Position numbers and translations under genes: made by a program. This document shows positions 1 to 12,375 of a DNA stretch of 64,000 nt, one piece after another; within the stretch, counting starts at the first letter, position 1, and each line of letters begins with the position of its first letter. The stretch lies in NCBI GenBank assembly GCA_029844215.1, contig CM056728.1, forward strand, positions 3,534,001 to 3,598,000, written 5' to 3'. Source of the stretch: Przewalskia tangutica. Taxonomy: Eukaryota; Streptophyta; Magnoliopsida; Solanales; Solanaceae. A model generated the notes under the pieces. The model was not told where the DNA came from, did no database searches, and saw only the letters and a program-made list of their open reading frames with translations.

Positions 1-1
1 T

Positions 2-652
2 GAAGCTTTGGAGCAGATGTCTGCTTATGTGAGATTCATGAAAGACGTCCTGTTTAAGAAGAAGAAGTTGTCATATTATGAGACAGTGGTACTGACAGAG
101 GAGTGAAGTGCTATATTGCAAAAGAAACTACCTCCAAAGTTAAAAGATCCATGGAGTTTCACCTTACCTTGCACTATAGGGAAGGTGACATGCAAGTAGG
201 CTCTATGTGATTTGGGGGCAAGTGTCAATATGATTCCCCTCTCTATGTTCAAAAGACTTGGGTTAGGGGAATCAAGGCCAACCACAGTCATCTTGCAGCT
301 AGCTGATCACTCAGTTGTGCATCCCGAAGGAATAATTGAAGATGTTTTGGTAAAAGTAGGTAAATTCATTTTTCCTGCTGACTTCCTCATCCTAGACATG
401 GAATCAGATGAAAATATGCCCATCATCCTTGGGAGACCATTCCTAGCCATAGGGAGGGCACTTATTGATGTCGAGAAAGAAGAGCTTAAACTCAGAGTTC
501 AATATGAGGAGATAACTTTCACAATTTTCAAGCCTTCCACTAAACCACAAGTCACGGATAGATGTTTTGCTATTGGAATAATTGACAAGGTTGTGTCTGA
601 AAAAAGTCTCACAAGTACTGATGCTCGTGGGGTACCATTAAAGCAGCATTAA
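2..652 (+). pseudogene. Athila-type gag C-terminus and aspartic protease, broken
   Basis: Reading from base 2 gives a gag tail followed by a retropepsin-like domain. The active-site motif DLGASVN is at about 209-229 (catalytic Asp codon 209-211), and the flap-end motif ILGRPFL is at about 424-444. The protease would cleave the Gag-Pol polyprotein in the virus-like particle. Two in-frame stops break it: TGA at 104-106, inside a conserved LTEECSA-like segment, and TAG at 197-199, just before the active site. An open frame continues from 200 to the stop at 650-652. The LTR of this copy also looks old, so I treat it as dead. Confidence 0.8.
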
Positions 653-2293
653 GAACTTGATGGTAAGAATTTTGAAGATGTGAATGATGAAAAAAGAACA
701 AACTCCTCTGAAATCAGCCCTGTGAAAAAAAAGAGGAGGAGGAGAAAGAGAATAGTGCTAAAATGGATATGCGGAGGGGACACTCTACCCCCTTGATTTA
801 GTAAGTAACCTGCGTCCGGTTAAAAGACGTTAAAGACAACGCTACTTGGGAGGCAACCCAATATTTAATTTATGTTATTTCAAGTTTTGTTTTAGTTTAT
901 TTTATTTTATCTTGAACAGTCTCACGATACGGTATGTTAGTATTTTTGGATAACATATAAAGACAGGACTCACTCCAAAGGGAGAATGGTTAACAATGCG
1001 TAAAATCAAGACACGAATTTTTCAAGAATTAGCACCGATCTTGCGGTAACCGCGTGCCTCATTCGGCTTTGTGCACAATAATTTGTCCTTCCTCCCAGAC
1101 CTCCGTTATGACCGCTGTGTTGTGTCAGTAAGTTGTCCCTCTTTATTTTTAGTCTTCACACATTGGGGACAATGTGTTGATTAAGTTTGTGGGGGTGTTT
1201 TATTATTTTTGAGTTTTTTTGTTTTTTTTTTTGTCTTTGTGTTGTTTTATGTGTTCTTGAGTCATAATGTTTTATGGATCATGCATGTTGTAGTTGCTAA
1301 CGATATTGAGTGGATAAAGTGGGGTAATGTAATGGAATTGAAAGCAAAAATCTGTGTGCTTAAGTTAGATGTGCCAAAAATTCATGACATCTAATTATTT
1401 GAGATATGTGTGCTTAGCCTATGTGTGTCAGTTATGAAAAGAAAGGTTGAAAAATGTCTAGAAATTTTGTTTGCTTGTTATTTGAGGCGAAATAGTTAAG
1501 ATGTACATGTTTAGAGAGATGATTCAGACATTTCTTTGATAGCTCTTCTTACCATTCATTACCTATCCTGACATAAATTGTATCACTAGTCAGCCCCCTT
1601 GAGCCTAAAATAAGATCTTTCTTTGACACCCTATGATTCTCTGTTTGTGTCATAAGTAATAATTGAAAGTTAGTGGGATGAAAAGTGTTGAAAAAAAAAA
1701 TAAGAAGAGAGTGAAAATGTGATGCACCCCAATGAAAAATATGCAAAAGCCTAAGTTTGGGGGTCCGTGTTATTTATAATGTATCTCATTCTCTCAAAAG
1801 AAAAGAGGGGAGAAAATAGGTGTGAGATTAAAAAGATAGTCAAAAAGAAGGAAAAAGAGTTGAATGAAAAATGCTTATGGTACGTAATTGAACCTAAATG
1901 CCTACTTTTACTTACCCCAGCCTAAGCCTACATTACAACCCTTGAAAGTCCTGATGATTTCTAATATGTATGTCTATAATTAGTGGAGAATAGCAAGTAG
2001 ACGGATCTATATCATTTTGGAAAAGATGGAATGAAATTGACATGCATAGGTTAGGTGTTTGTATTTTCATTGATCATGATCTAAGTGAATTTGCGAAATA
2101 TCTAACTTGAAATCCTAGATTGTTTTATATTCATGCTATGTATGTTCTAACATATTATCTCAATCTTTCATCCATGATTTTGAAGGAGCATTGCTATAAT
2201 TACTTGATCCATTTCATTGAGTCTTTTATTTTTATTTTTGTTTTTGTTTAGTGTTTTACTCGAGGGCGAGTAAAGTGTAAGTTTGGGGGTATT
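653..2293. other. Non-coding internal region of the Athila element
   Basis: No protein similarity is visible on either strand; the short open frames here are chance. The DNA is T-rich on the + strand, with homopolymer runs near 1207-1235. It contains two short blocks typical of the Athila 3' region: the gene-end block near 845 and a TTGGGGACAATGTG block near 1165, which is followed by a first purine tract (GTGGGGGTG, about 1190). The second tract at 2279-2291 adjoins the LTR and is the likely polypurine primer for plus-strand synthesis. Confidence 0.6.
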
Positions 2294-2549
2294 TGTTAAG
2301 TGTATTTTGTATACACTTTTAAGTCCTTTTTAGTTAGTATTTTACTTTTTTATTTTGCGTTTAGTATAGTGTTAGGTGTGTTTTTCTTTCATTTTGTGTC
2401 ACATCGGTTATAAAGGAGAAGATACTACTTTAAGGATGAAACGAGCTTAATCGAGATGAAATCTGAACGAGCACAGCCCAAGGAATGAAGTCTAAGAAGT
2501 GCCACGAAGAATAGAACAAATCAGGCGGAGCCGGACAAAAAATCAAAGA

Positions 2550-2673
2550 GGCACCGTGGTGCCTGGCCAGGTAGCACCACGGTGCCATGGAACCGCGGCC
2601 CTAAAAATGGAACCGATGCGTAAATTTTCCAGTAGCTAAGACGAAAAATCACCGTCGAAGGCACCGCGGTGCC
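2550..2673. promoter_or_regulatory. Cluster of GC palindromes in Athila LTR U3
   Basis: Three near-perfect palindromes, GGCACCGTGGTGCC (2550-2563), GCACCACGGTGCC (2574-2586) and GGCACCGCGGTGCC (2660-2673), lie 93-216 bp upstream of the LTR TATA box in otherwise AT-rich DNA. A regulatory role is inferred from position and from the same motif class in other LTR families of this window. Confidence 0.5.
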
Positions 2674-2765
2674 TGGAAGCAGAACTGCAGTGTCGACGCG
2701 TATTTTGCAGAATCCTGGCCGAATTAGACAGGGTTTTTATGGTTCGAAAGGCAACTCTTTCCCAG

Positions 2766-2773
2766 CTATAAAA
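2766..2773 (+). promoter_or_regulatory. TATA-like box of the Athila LTR
   Basis: CTATAAAACC lies about 470 bp into the LTR, downstream of the GC palindromes. It is the best TATA match in the LTR and a plausible start of U3-driven transcription. Confidence 0.5.
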
Positions 2774-3689
2774 CCTCAAAACCCTGACCTTATTTCAGAT
2801 ATCTTATATACCATATACCATATTACAATTGATACTTTTGGGAGGTAAGAAGGAGGCTACAATTGGAGACTGTTGTTCAAGTTCTTTTCCTTTCCCTTAT
2901 TTATTTCAGTTTATGTTGCATTGTAATTTAGTTCTTGACATGACAATGTTTAGGAGCTAATTACTTTAGTAGGGTTTTCCATCGAATCTTCTTGAAGCTT
3001 TTTCATATAGTTAATGCATTAGTTATTGATTTCTTCTTCAGCATATTAAGATCTATTCAATATTGTTATGATTGTTTGATAATTAACTAGCTAGTAATTG
3101 TCATTACTTATATGATTTTGAATCAAAAGTCTGAAAAGTGAGATTTGAATATGATGTAATTGTCTAGACATAGGTTAAAATCGTGGACGAAAGTACCCCG
3201 ATACTTGTGTAGTTATTAAAGGTTATTGTTCTTATTCCTCATGTGTGATAAAACTTATCATAAAAATATAGAAGATTTCTGCACTAGGTTGAACTCTTGT
3301 ATGTTCTAACCGGAATATAATGACAGATTAGTTAACATGCTATCTTAATAAGAAGAAGAGTAATTATCATTGCATTAACACGCGAAAGAGTGGATAGTTG
3401 AGGAGATTGGAAGCCCTATTTCCTTCATAACTGTTATAAACCCAAAGTATTATAATCTTTAGTTTATTTCTGCACTTAGTCATAATCTTAGTTATAATTC
3501 TCAAACTAAAGAACGTCAACCAAATAGATATCATAGAATAGATAACCGGTACTTAATAACCAGTCTCTGTGGACGATAAACTCGGTCTTACAAATCTTTT
3601 TTACTTGAACGATACGTACACTTGCGTAAGCATCTAGAAATATCACAACACTAGTTCATATAAATTGTTGGATGATGATGTCTTCCCAT

Positions 3690-5557
3690 ATATTATCCAC
3701 CATTTATCGGACTTGTCCCGCACATAAAATAAGCCAACGAGCCCACTGCCCGCTGGACCCACTGCTCCGCCACATCCTACAATTTCTAGTGTTGTTGTTG
3801 CCCCAGTTTCAGCTGTTGGGCCAGTTGCCCAGCCCAATACCGAAATTGTTCCTGTGTCGGCTATTGTTTCTGATGTTGGCACCCAGTCTAGTTTTTCTCA
3901 AAATCCACAAAATTATCCCCCGAGTCATAGATCTGTTACTAGTAGTCAACGGGGTATTTTTAAATCAAAAAGACATTTTAATCTTAAATCTAATGCTCTT
4001 AAATCGCCCCTACCCCATAACCCAATTTTAGCTTTAAATGACCCGAATTGGAAAATTGGTATGACCGACGAATATAATGCTTTTATTGATAATAATATGT
4101 GGGAGTTGGTACCCCGTCCTTCTAGTGTTAATATTATTCGGTCTATGTGGATTTTTCATCATAAGGATAATTCTTATGGTTCTTGTGCGAGGCATAAGGC
4201 TCGTCTTGTAGGTTATGGTAAGACTCAGCAGGTTGGCGTGGATTGTGGTGAGACGTTTAGTCCGGTGGTCACATCGACCGCCATTCATATTGTTCTCAGT
4301 CTGGCTCTTTCGAAAGCTTGACTCATTTATCAGTTAGATGTGAAGAATATTTTCTTACATTGTGATCTTAAGGAGACCGTTTACATACATCAGCCCTTGG
4401 GTTTATGAGACCCCAAATATCTTCATCAAGTCTGTTTATTAAATAAGTCTTTGTATGGGCTTAAGAAGGCCCCACGGGATTGGTATAAGAGATTTGCAAA
4501 CTATGTTTCCTCTATTGGGTTTTCACACTACAGGTCTGATAATTCGTTATTCATATATCGTCGTGGTACTTTCATGACTGATATACACTTATATGTGGAT
4601 GATATTATCTTGACTGCTTCTTCTGATGTTTTGCGCAAGTCTATCATGATAATGCTCAGTTACGATTTTTTTATGAAAGACTTGAGACCCTTGAGTTACT
4701 TTTTGGGGGTTGCTGTCACTCGTCATGCAGGTGTGTTATTCTTATCACAATGAAAGTATGCAGCTGAGATCATTGAGAAAGTTGGTATGTCCTCGTGTAA
4801 GTCTACTTCCATTCACATTGATACTAAACCTAAGTTGGGTGTTGCGACTGGCTCACCTTATGAGGATTCAACTCACTATTGCGGTCTCGCAAGGGCTCTT
4901 CAGTATCTTACTTTCATGAGATCATATATTACGTATGTCGTACAACATGTGTGTTTGTTTATGCATGATCTCAGGGTTGAGCAGATGAATGTGCTCAAAC
5001 GCATTATTCGATACATCCAGGGGATACTTAACTATGTCTTACATTTATATCATTTTTCGACATCTATATGTGTCTCGTATACAAATGCTAATTGGGGTGG
5101 ATGTTCAGACATCAGACGCTTCACGTCTGGCTATTGTATATTTCTTGGTAATAACTTGGTCTCATGGTCGGTAAAGCGTCAGTCGACGTTATCACGCTCT
5201 AGTGTAGAGGAAGAGTATCGAGGGGTAGCTAATGTGGTCTCTGAATCCTGTTGATTACGTAATCTTCTTTTATAGGCTTCATTGTCCTATTCAGAAAGAT
5301 ACCTGGTTTATTGTGATAATATTACTGTCGTCTACCTTTCTGGTAATCTGGTTCAACACCAGCGCACTAAACATATAGAGATGGATATCCACTTTGTTCG
5401 CAAAAAAGTAGCTCGTGAACAAGTACGTGTTTGTCATGTCCCTTCTAGGTATCAAATTTCATACATATTTACCAAAGGTATTTCCTTGGTCCTTTTTAAA
5501 GATTTTAGGGACAGCCTCAGCGTACGAAGATCGCCCACTATGACTGCGGGGGTGTGA
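3690..5557 (+). pseudogene. Copia reverse transcriptase-RNase H, decayed
   Basis: This is the 3' half of a Copia pol gene on the + strand. Recognisable in order are the RT N-terminal block (NIIRSMWIFHHK, about 4125), FSPVVTSTAIHIVLS (about 4257), SLYGLKKAPRDWY (about 4449), the catalytic core LYVDDIILTASS (about 4590), YFLGV (about 4700), and RNase H segments TSGYCIFLGNN (about 5125) and QRTKHIEMDIHFVR (about 5361). Stops occur near 4319, 4406, 4751 and 5252, with frame changes near 3850. Integrase, protease and gag are absent; the left side abuts the Athila LTR end at 3650. The same family recurs at 14930-16225 and 63493-64000. Confidence 0.85.
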
Positions 5558-5958
5558 AAATAGGGGCAGTCTGTGTTGTGATATACATAACTTGTATATC
5601 ACAGTTTGGTGTATATTAGGTAACATAGGTTTTGTATTAAATTAGAATTATACACTTACCATAATTGTATAATTATTGTACAAGTAGAATAAGGTTTTGG
5701 GAGTAGAATAGAAATATGATTTTTCTATTATGAAAATTGTAAATTATATATACTCTTTAATTAATGAAAATAATTAAGGGATTATTTCTTTCATGAACTT
5801 TACCAACTAGAACATTAAAGTGATGAAACCACTTTTTCTCACGTTAATGTAACTGAACTATGTGTCAATTGTTTGAAACGACCAGAATCAAGCGTCGGAT
5901 TATCACACGTTATTGGCCATTTCAGGGTGCAGTTTAATTGAGTTTGACTTCTATTTAT
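5553..5958 (+). repeat. 3' LTR (partial) of the decayed Copia
   Basis: Directly after the RNase H stop a purine-rich GACTGCGGGGG is followed by TGTGAAAATAGG, the expected polypurine-tract/LTR junction. The AT-rich sequence that follows has a TATA-rich stretch near 5745. I cannot place the LTR 3' end, because no second copy is present and another Copia element begins at 5959. Confidence 0.5.
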
Positions 5959-7038
5959 TGTGAGTTACAATGGATGTACGAGAATAGTAAACAACTACTA
6001 CTAGTGCTTCGAAATGATAAACTATAATGCTTTACAATACAACATACTTAAAGCCTAACAAGAGTTGGGACAACACCAACAAGTTATGTGATCTTGATCT
6101 TCGTTCTTGAATGGTTCTTGAGTCTTCATTCCAATTGCAACAAGCTCTTTGATCTTGATAGCCTGAAACTAATAGATACTAAATCTGGTAGTGTTATATT
6201 TGTGTTGTTGAGTCGAGTGATATTCACTTTTTCCTTAAGACATTATTGCCCTGTATATATTCTTTTACGGTAATGGGCAACTGTCTCCAAAGATAAAACA
6301 TCAACTAACAAATGATCAAATGAAACTCAAGTGTTTCTCAATAAAAACCTTTGAGTGTGTGAAAGAATGCTTAGAGAGGAAGAGTTTTCAGAAAATCTGA
6401 TTGTAAATGTATATGTGTTGTTCTATTGAGCTGAGGGCCTCAATTTATTGTGTGTGTAAGATGACCTCTCATCTAGCCAACTAATGACAATCACGACCAT
6501 GTAATGGCACTTATTGAGAGGTTATAATTCATCCAAATAACGGTTGAATTCAAGAGCCGTGTAATGGAGGATCAATGCTCCAAAACCATACCAAAAGTCA
6601 GAAACTTTTCGTCTTCCGTCGACCATTCTGCCTCTGAAGCGTCGCGGCTCTACCTGGGAGGCATCGCGATGCCTCGGATCTAGTGACCAGAACACCCATT
6701 AGTGTTGCGGTGCTTGGATGGAGGCATTGTAGCGGTTCGACGCCATGGCCCTTCGCGACCCCGCCTCGATTTCCGACTCGTTTCATATTTTACACGTCGT
6801 ACATTTCTTCCTTCATTTACCAATATGGAACACGCGTTATTTGGCCAATAACCGTCCATCATTCTATGTCTCAAATGTTCCACTTACGTACCAATATCTC
6901 TTTCACTAATGAAATTTACGATATTTGGCACTACGTGTGCACGTGTGTGGAAACGACGTTTCCGACGTGCGATGCCTCAATTGTTTGAGTCATAAATAAT
7001 GGGTTAAACTTAATTCCACATTTAGTAATTTTCCAACA
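5959..7038 (-). repeat. 3' LTR of the old Copia element
   Basis: The + strand copy begins TGTGAGTTAC and ends TTTCCAACA, so the LTR proper runs TGTTGG...CTCACA on the - strand. It carries a palindrome GAGGCATCGCGATGCCTC at 6658-6675 and a degenerate TATA region near 6440. It matches 12376-13420 almost throughout, but is longer owing to indels near 6700-6780. Confidence 0.85.
6658..6675. promoter_or_regulatory. GC palindrome in Copia LTR
   Basis: GAGGCATCGCGATGCCTC is a perfect 18-bp palindrome. It lies about 370 bp from the LTR 5' end (- strand) and roughly 220 bp upstream of the LTR TATA region. The equivalent in the other LTR (13086-13103) has decayed to GAGGCATCGTGGCGCCTC. Confidence 0.5.
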
Positions 7039-7800
7039 ATCTCCTCTTAAAAGAGATTTTGGCGCACTCATAAGGTGTATTTCTAGCAATATTTCGGCGA
7101 ACTGATATTGCATCTGGTAGTCGTAGCTCTGAGCCTTCCATAGTTTAATACTATCGGACTTACTGCGCGGTGAACGTGATGTGTTGAACCGTCAGTGTTT
7201 AGTGTAAGCCAAGACAGTGGTACCAACATAACAACTTTCTTTTCTCTGTTCTTCTTAATGTTTTGTCCGTTGTGGTCGTGGACACACTTGGATGCTTAAG
7301 TGCGTTCATTTGAGGTGGACAGTCCTCGCACTTATATAGGTGGTCTCCTATAAGGTATCCTGTTATACCCCACTTTACAAGTGTTAGGAACCATTAAAAG
7401 TTCCCCCAAACTTAACCTCAACCGTTGAAGATCATTAAAGGTTTTGAAAACTTAACCTTTACCCACCATGCAGGTAGCACTATAAGGTCTATCGCGGAAA
7501 CGACTTTGGATTCATGTTTCTTTACAGTAATTATCATCTGAAGTGCCCTTACTTCCATCGAAGTGCTCAACTGAACCTTTACGACTTAGTTTTCCCATTG
7601 AACTAAATTCTTGGGATCTCCAGTCAGTATAGTTGGGTTTCCACCATATCAGTCCTTATAGTTTGGGTTTTACATCAATTATCCTAGATCGGTAGAACTT
7701 TTGATCTTTGGGTAGCCCTTTAATTTAAGGGTCTGCTATATCCTACGGTCTTATGTCTCCGACAGATATGTCCATACGCCGTCATTCGTGCCCTTACAGT
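7039..7800 (-). pseudogene. Copia RNase H C-terminal remnant
   Basis: On the - strand a segment reading GHICRRHKTVG (about 7740-7775) matches the histidine-rich end of Copia RNase H (family pattern RHIRRRHNTV). The rest, down to the LTR, is too decayed to read. The coding frame continues across the hAT insertion into 8826-9060. Confidence 0.6.
7793..7800. repeat. Target duplication of hAT element (left)
   Basis: CTTACAGT here is repeated exactly at 8818-8825. An 8-bp duplication is diagnostic for hAT transposition. Confidence 0.9.
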
Positions 7801-8817
7801 TAGGGATGTCAGTGGGGCGGGTAAATACGGGTACCGCCCCGCATTCGCTCCAGTTGGGGCGGGTATGGGGGATGATTTGGTGGGTGGTGGGGCGGGTATG
7901 GGTATCAAAAGTGCTACCCGTCATGGATAGTGGGGCGGGGGTGGATTTCATATAAGACCCGCCCGCACTCCGCCCCGCCACTCCGCGCCAGTACCACACC
8001 GACCGTACCCGCACCGCCCATATCCGTATCGTCTATTAGTTTAATTAGGCTATTTATGAATTCATTTGGCCCTTTGATTTAAAATATGACTTGAGCCAAC
8101 CCGCACCGTGTCCAGAAAATCATGAAAGTACCTCTTTCCATTTTTTTTTACATAAACAGTAGTGTACTTATCCTGAATGTACCTCGTCCCTTTGTTTATA
8201 AAATGGCTTTGTACTAATCATGAAAGTACCTCTTCCATTTACTTGTTGTTTAGTTTCCCCTTTGTCCACAACTGAGTTTCATGCTCCTAATTATGGAAAT
8301 CCTGAAAATAATATTAGTAGGCTAATCTACTTTTATTGTCCATTTGCATCTCTAGTATATGAAAATAGTAAGTTTAATAGGATGTATTTTTAGGTTAGGC
8401 TTGCATGTGTGGATGAAACAACTCTAACCTTGGACTGTCCATCATTTGTGTTTTAATGTTTGCCAACTTTTCAGCGAGCATTTATGCTAAGTTAAAACCT
8501 TGATCTTGCAGTGGAAAGATGGTTAACTGAGAGATTCAAAAGTCAACCTGGAGAGCTCTGTGTATAGTTGGGTTCGTCTTTTTGACAAGGCAAATCCTGA
8601 AAACTAGTTAATCATTTTTTCGGGACCGTCAGAAAAAGAGAATGAGATTAATGGGTACCCGCCGAGTAAGTGGGTACCCGCGCGGAGTAAGTGGGGCGGG
8701 GACGGGTGGAGGAATTACTACCAGTGATGGGTGGTGGGGTGGGGGTGTGTTTTAGGTGGTGGGTACGGGTACGGGGTACCCTTCCCCCGCCCCCGCCCCG
8801 CCCCATTGACATCCCTA
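7801..8817. mobile_element. Non-autonomous hAT transposon
   Basis: The element begins TAGGGATGTCAGTGGGGCGG and ends with the inverse, CCCCATTGACATCCCTA, flanked by a perfect 8-bp duplication CTTACAGT. Both subterminal regions are rich in GGGTACCC and GGGGCGGG units, typical of plant hAT ends where transposase binds repeats (family knowledge). The 1,017-bp body contains no transposase reading frame; it is AT-rich and unrecognised. It must be mobilised in trans. It sits in the RNase H region of the surrounding Copia element, so it is the younger insertion. Confidence 0.9.
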
Positions 8818-8825
8818 CTTACAGT

Positions 8826-10500
8826 GTATAACTGATGCAGGCATGAGTTACTCCCAATAAAGGACATCCTCTAAGAGGTCGTGAAGTTACTCAACTTCTC
8901 ATCATGCTTTGTACAAAGTGATATACTCTGATTCCATCATGAATCGGTCGATGCAAGTTTAGAGGATTTTCCAAAGACACACCATGAACATCCACTTGTG
9001 GCTTTAGTGTTCTTCAAGTCTGATGTCTAGTTTGTATCATTGTGTTCTCCCAGAACCGTTAGACATCCAGAATACCATACTTCATGGATAAGTGAATAAT
9101 TCATATGTCGTCACATCCAATTTAACGTCTTATATCTATCATTTTCAGAATTACGAGTGAACTTTAGTTCAACTGATCTTCTTTATGAGCCGATACCAGG
9201 TCAGTTGTAGTGTGTAAAATACATTGAACTATATGTGACCTGTGCATATCCCTTCTGGTATATGGGTGCACCATGATTCCAATCAATTTTATGATACATA
9301 TCCATTGGTGAGTTCAATGATACTGTCAAGCTCCTCACAGATGAGTTTGGAATTAGACCAGTCTATTAGATGTCTTAGAAATTCCAATTCCTAAAACGGA
9401 ATACAATAGAGAACAAAAGCTACTCGATGGAAGCCAACACACACAGGCACATTGCCTGGGTGGTTTTAATAAAAAAAAAGTCGTTTGCAATACCCATATC
9501 CTTTCGTGTCAAAACATTGTTTCAACATACTCTTAGTCTCTAGGATCAAACTAGGACTATCCTCTGTGATCAACATGTCATCTATGTAGAGACATATCAT
9601 GAACGAGTCAGAATTACCTTTCATGTAGACACATTTGTCACACATATTTATGGAGAAACCCTTCGATAGTAGAGTATTATTAAGGTTTTCGTGTCATTGC
9701 TTCGGGACCTATTTCATCCCACACATAGATTTGACAAGTCGACAGACTTTCTTCTCTTGCCTTGAAACCACATACCCATCGGGTTGTTTCGTATTACTTT
9801 CTTTTTCCACTTTCAGACTTTTGGTTTTCCAACTGTTGGCTTTCTAACTTCAGAGTCAATATTTCTGTAGTCATATTCATTGTTTCTGTTTTATTTGAAA
9901 CTTCCAAGACCAAAATGTAAACATTTCAGGGATCACAAAGAATGTTCATGAAGAAGCCCAACAGTCCATCAAATCAACTCTCCGATTAGGAAGGTTGTCT
10001 CAACATCCATGTCACACAAGACTGCAGCGGCCCTGAATGTTAAGCTATTCATATAGGAGCACATATCCAAGTAGTCAATGTCTTATACTCGTCAATAGAT
10101 CTATCTACTTAGTACTCATTTGAGTATCCACTTTTACAACCCAAATGTTCTTTTACCGGAGAAAGATCAATTATCACACAAATATGGTTTTATCTTATGG
10201 AATCCATTTCTCTTTTTGTAGCTTCCTTCCAAAGCAGCTTCAGGAGATGATAATTCTAAGTTAATTGTCCATGGTTTATCCTCAACCATATAAGCTAGAT
10301 GGCCTAGAACAAGTCTCTGTCCCCTCTTTTGCTCTGATTTGGTTCAACATCTAGAATCTCTGAGTTCTGTAGATCTGAAATATTAAGTTCTGGATAGTCA
10401 GCAACTTTTGAGTCCTGTAGATCTGGAACGACTAGTTTCCGACAGTCAGGCACTCGCAGGTTCTTGTTAACCTCGAGCAAATACTACTTTTTCCTTTTTA
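8826..10500 (-). pseudogene. Copia RNase H and reverse transcriptase, decayed
   Basis: Read on the - strand, an RNase H stretch with MESEYITLYKA and LHDLLEDVLYW lies at about 8830-8960. Further upstream is RT with CDKCVYMKG (about 9625-9650), the catalytic core LYIDDMLITED (about 9570-9600) and QPDGYVV near 9775. Many stops and frame changes interrupt it, including two stops within about 20 codons near 9690-9715. It would have polymerised the cDNA of the element, and is dead. Confidence 0.75.
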
Positions 10501-10734
10501 AGGAAAGTTATCTTCAAATAATTCAGCATTCTTTGATAAGATACCATAAGCACTAATGTTATTTGCAGATCCATTGGATATATAATCTACAGTCTTAGGT
10601 CCAACTTGACCTATTTCGGTATTCCAACCTCTACCAAGCCACCTCACATCACAATATTTGTATGTGAGACCATTTCCATGTTTCACATGGAGAGTTATCA
10701 TTATCCTTATGCGGAGTTCTGTTGAGAATCGCAT

Positions 10735-11560
10735 TAGTGGTAAGGATCACCTTGCCCACACAATTTGAGCATACGACTCTGCACTTGCTTAACACCATTA
10801 GACTGAGGTGAGTAAGGAACAGTCGTTTGACGAACGATGTTTCACATTCTCCCCATCTATCCCTACGAATTTCTTAATCCGTAGGCTTTTCAACTTCTGC
10901 TTTGTAGCATGTATCCGCTTCAACAACTTCACATTTGCTTTCCAACAAACAAAGGATGCACTACGTTGTACCATCATCAATGAAGATCACAACGTACCTG
11001 TCTCCCCCTCTATTTGTACAAGCCTCAAATCACCAATGTGGGTGTGACTGAGTTATAGAGAGGCGGTGCATCTTTCACTATTCCTTTAATGGAATGGAAA
11101 GGTGATTTTTCCTCTTCGCCTACCTCACATTCATTTTGAGGGTTTATATCGGCATAAGGCAACAATCTCAACTTAGTTAGCTTTTGAATGACTTTTTATT
11201 TAACGTGTCTTAATCTATGATGGCATAGATGCACAGATTACAAATATATCATCCATTTGGCTACAGTCTTATTGTACCACTCTTAGTTTATAGACCTGTT
11301 GGACTAGACTCAATCCATGTTGACCAACATCATCCTTGAAACCAAGTTTGGGACATGTATCACCTCTTGTTAGGGTGATCCCATTACCTGATCTCTTTAA
11401 CTCCTTTTCTTTTGGAGGTGGCATTGTTTCACATGAACAACCTCTGCATGTGGTTAAGGTGTACCGGATTATATGTGATCTAGATACTCTGGTCCACTCC
11501 AGTTGTCTTGGCAGACTGAGTGTCCAATTTCTTTTCTGCCTTTCTTTTGGCCTTCAGATC
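10735..11560 (-). pseudogene. Copia integrase remnant
   Basis: On the - strand the segment TTVPYSPQSNGVKQVQSR (about 10775-10830) is the C-terminal part of a Copia integrase core, including the catalytic-Glu neighbourhood (family pattern PQQNGVVERKNR). Here the glutamate is lost (VKQV). The rest of the core is only faintly readable, with several stops. Confidence 0.6.
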
Positions 11561-12375
11561 ATTTAAGAACTGGAAATTTTGGCCCACTCCAGTCGCCCGT
11601 AGGCTTTGTATGACTAAGTGTCCAATACTATCCTGTCAAAAGATAGATCTTCTGTCGAAAATGGTGACATGTTTGTCTCTAGTCCTCTTACCTTACTTAG
11701 GGTTGTCCATAAATTCAATTATATTACAATCTAAGTCCATATCTTTTAGGTCGTTGTTTATAACAGTCTAATCTTTACACGGAAAGGAGAGTGAGATTAA
11801 ACTTTTGAATTTAAAGCGTAAGAAATATAATTTTCCTGGAACTTTTCATATTCCTAACGTTTCTTTATTCATTTTTTAATCTCATTACTGACAAACAAAA
11901 TCAATTAACTCATACCTTTTGGAATTTGGCCCACGCCAGTCAAGTTGTTGGACTGCGTGTCCAAATCCTCTTTACCATGAGATGTAGGCTTTCTGCTACA
12001 AGATGAAACATCATCTTCAGCTTTCTCCTCATGTTTCAGTTGCTATCCTCCACCTCTCGTGGGGGCTTGTTTCCACCACTCTCGGGAGCGGTGACAACAA
12101 CTCTTCCTTGACCCTTAGCCTTGTTATTATGACTATCAACAATATCTTCAAGTTCAGGATCAACAACCAAGATCTCACCTTTGATGAAAACATATTTATA
12201 ACTACCGTCAAAGATAGACCCAAAACTAGGACCAGATCTATTGACAGAGACAGTGCTTGAACTGTTTACAAAACTGTCAACATAACTGATTTCAATAAGA
12301 AAATCACAGCCAGATTTGGGATCATATCCGCTGGCAAACATCTTTCTAGCACTAGTACATATAATGTCTTAATAT
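11561..12375 (-). other. 5' internal region of the old Copia, not resolved
   Basis: By position this should hold gag, protease and the primer-binding site. The longest - strand frame (12036-12341, 101 codons) contains no zinc knuckle or protease motif that I can recognise, and no clear tRNA-complementary site adjoins the LTR at 12376. I assign no function. Confidence 0.35.

Larger units (their letters stand above)
1..2293 (+). mobile_element. Athila-type Gypsy retrotransposon, 3' internal part
   Basis: The left edge lies inside a Gypsy element read on the + strand. It carries the end of gag and the protease, then about 1.6 kb of non-coding internal DNA, then a purine tract ending AAGTTTGGGGGT directly before a 1.36-kb LTR. 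The order gag-protease, a CTTGGGAGGCAACCCA block (about 845-860), a TTGGGGACAATGTG block (about 1165) and the final tract is what I know from Athila elements. No reverse transcriptase is seen between protease and LTR, so this may be a non-autonomous or deleted copy. The 5' LTR lies outside the window. Confidence 0.8.
2294..3650 (+). repeat. Athila-type 3' LTR
   Basis: It starts TGTTAAGTG directly after the purine tract and ends TATCACAACA. The last 100 bases include the block CTCTGTGGACGATAAACTCG, and the U5 end resembles Athila LTRs (knowledge of the family). The U3 part holds three GC-rich palindromic motifs (2550-2563, 2574-2586, 2660-2673) and a TATA-like box at 2766-2773. The partner LTR is outside the window, so neither age nor target duplication can be judged. 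Confidence 0.75.

Noticed and set aside
1209..1394. 61-codon hydrophobic ORF starting with many Phe and Val
   Set aside because: It is produced by a T-rich homopolymer tract in the non-coding part of the Athila element; the composition explains it.
3643..4031. Overlapping ORFs of 79 and 119 codons at the 5' edge of the decayed Copia
   Set aside because: They are other-frame readings of the RT linker; the true RT frame is the one carrying WELVPRP and FSPVV.
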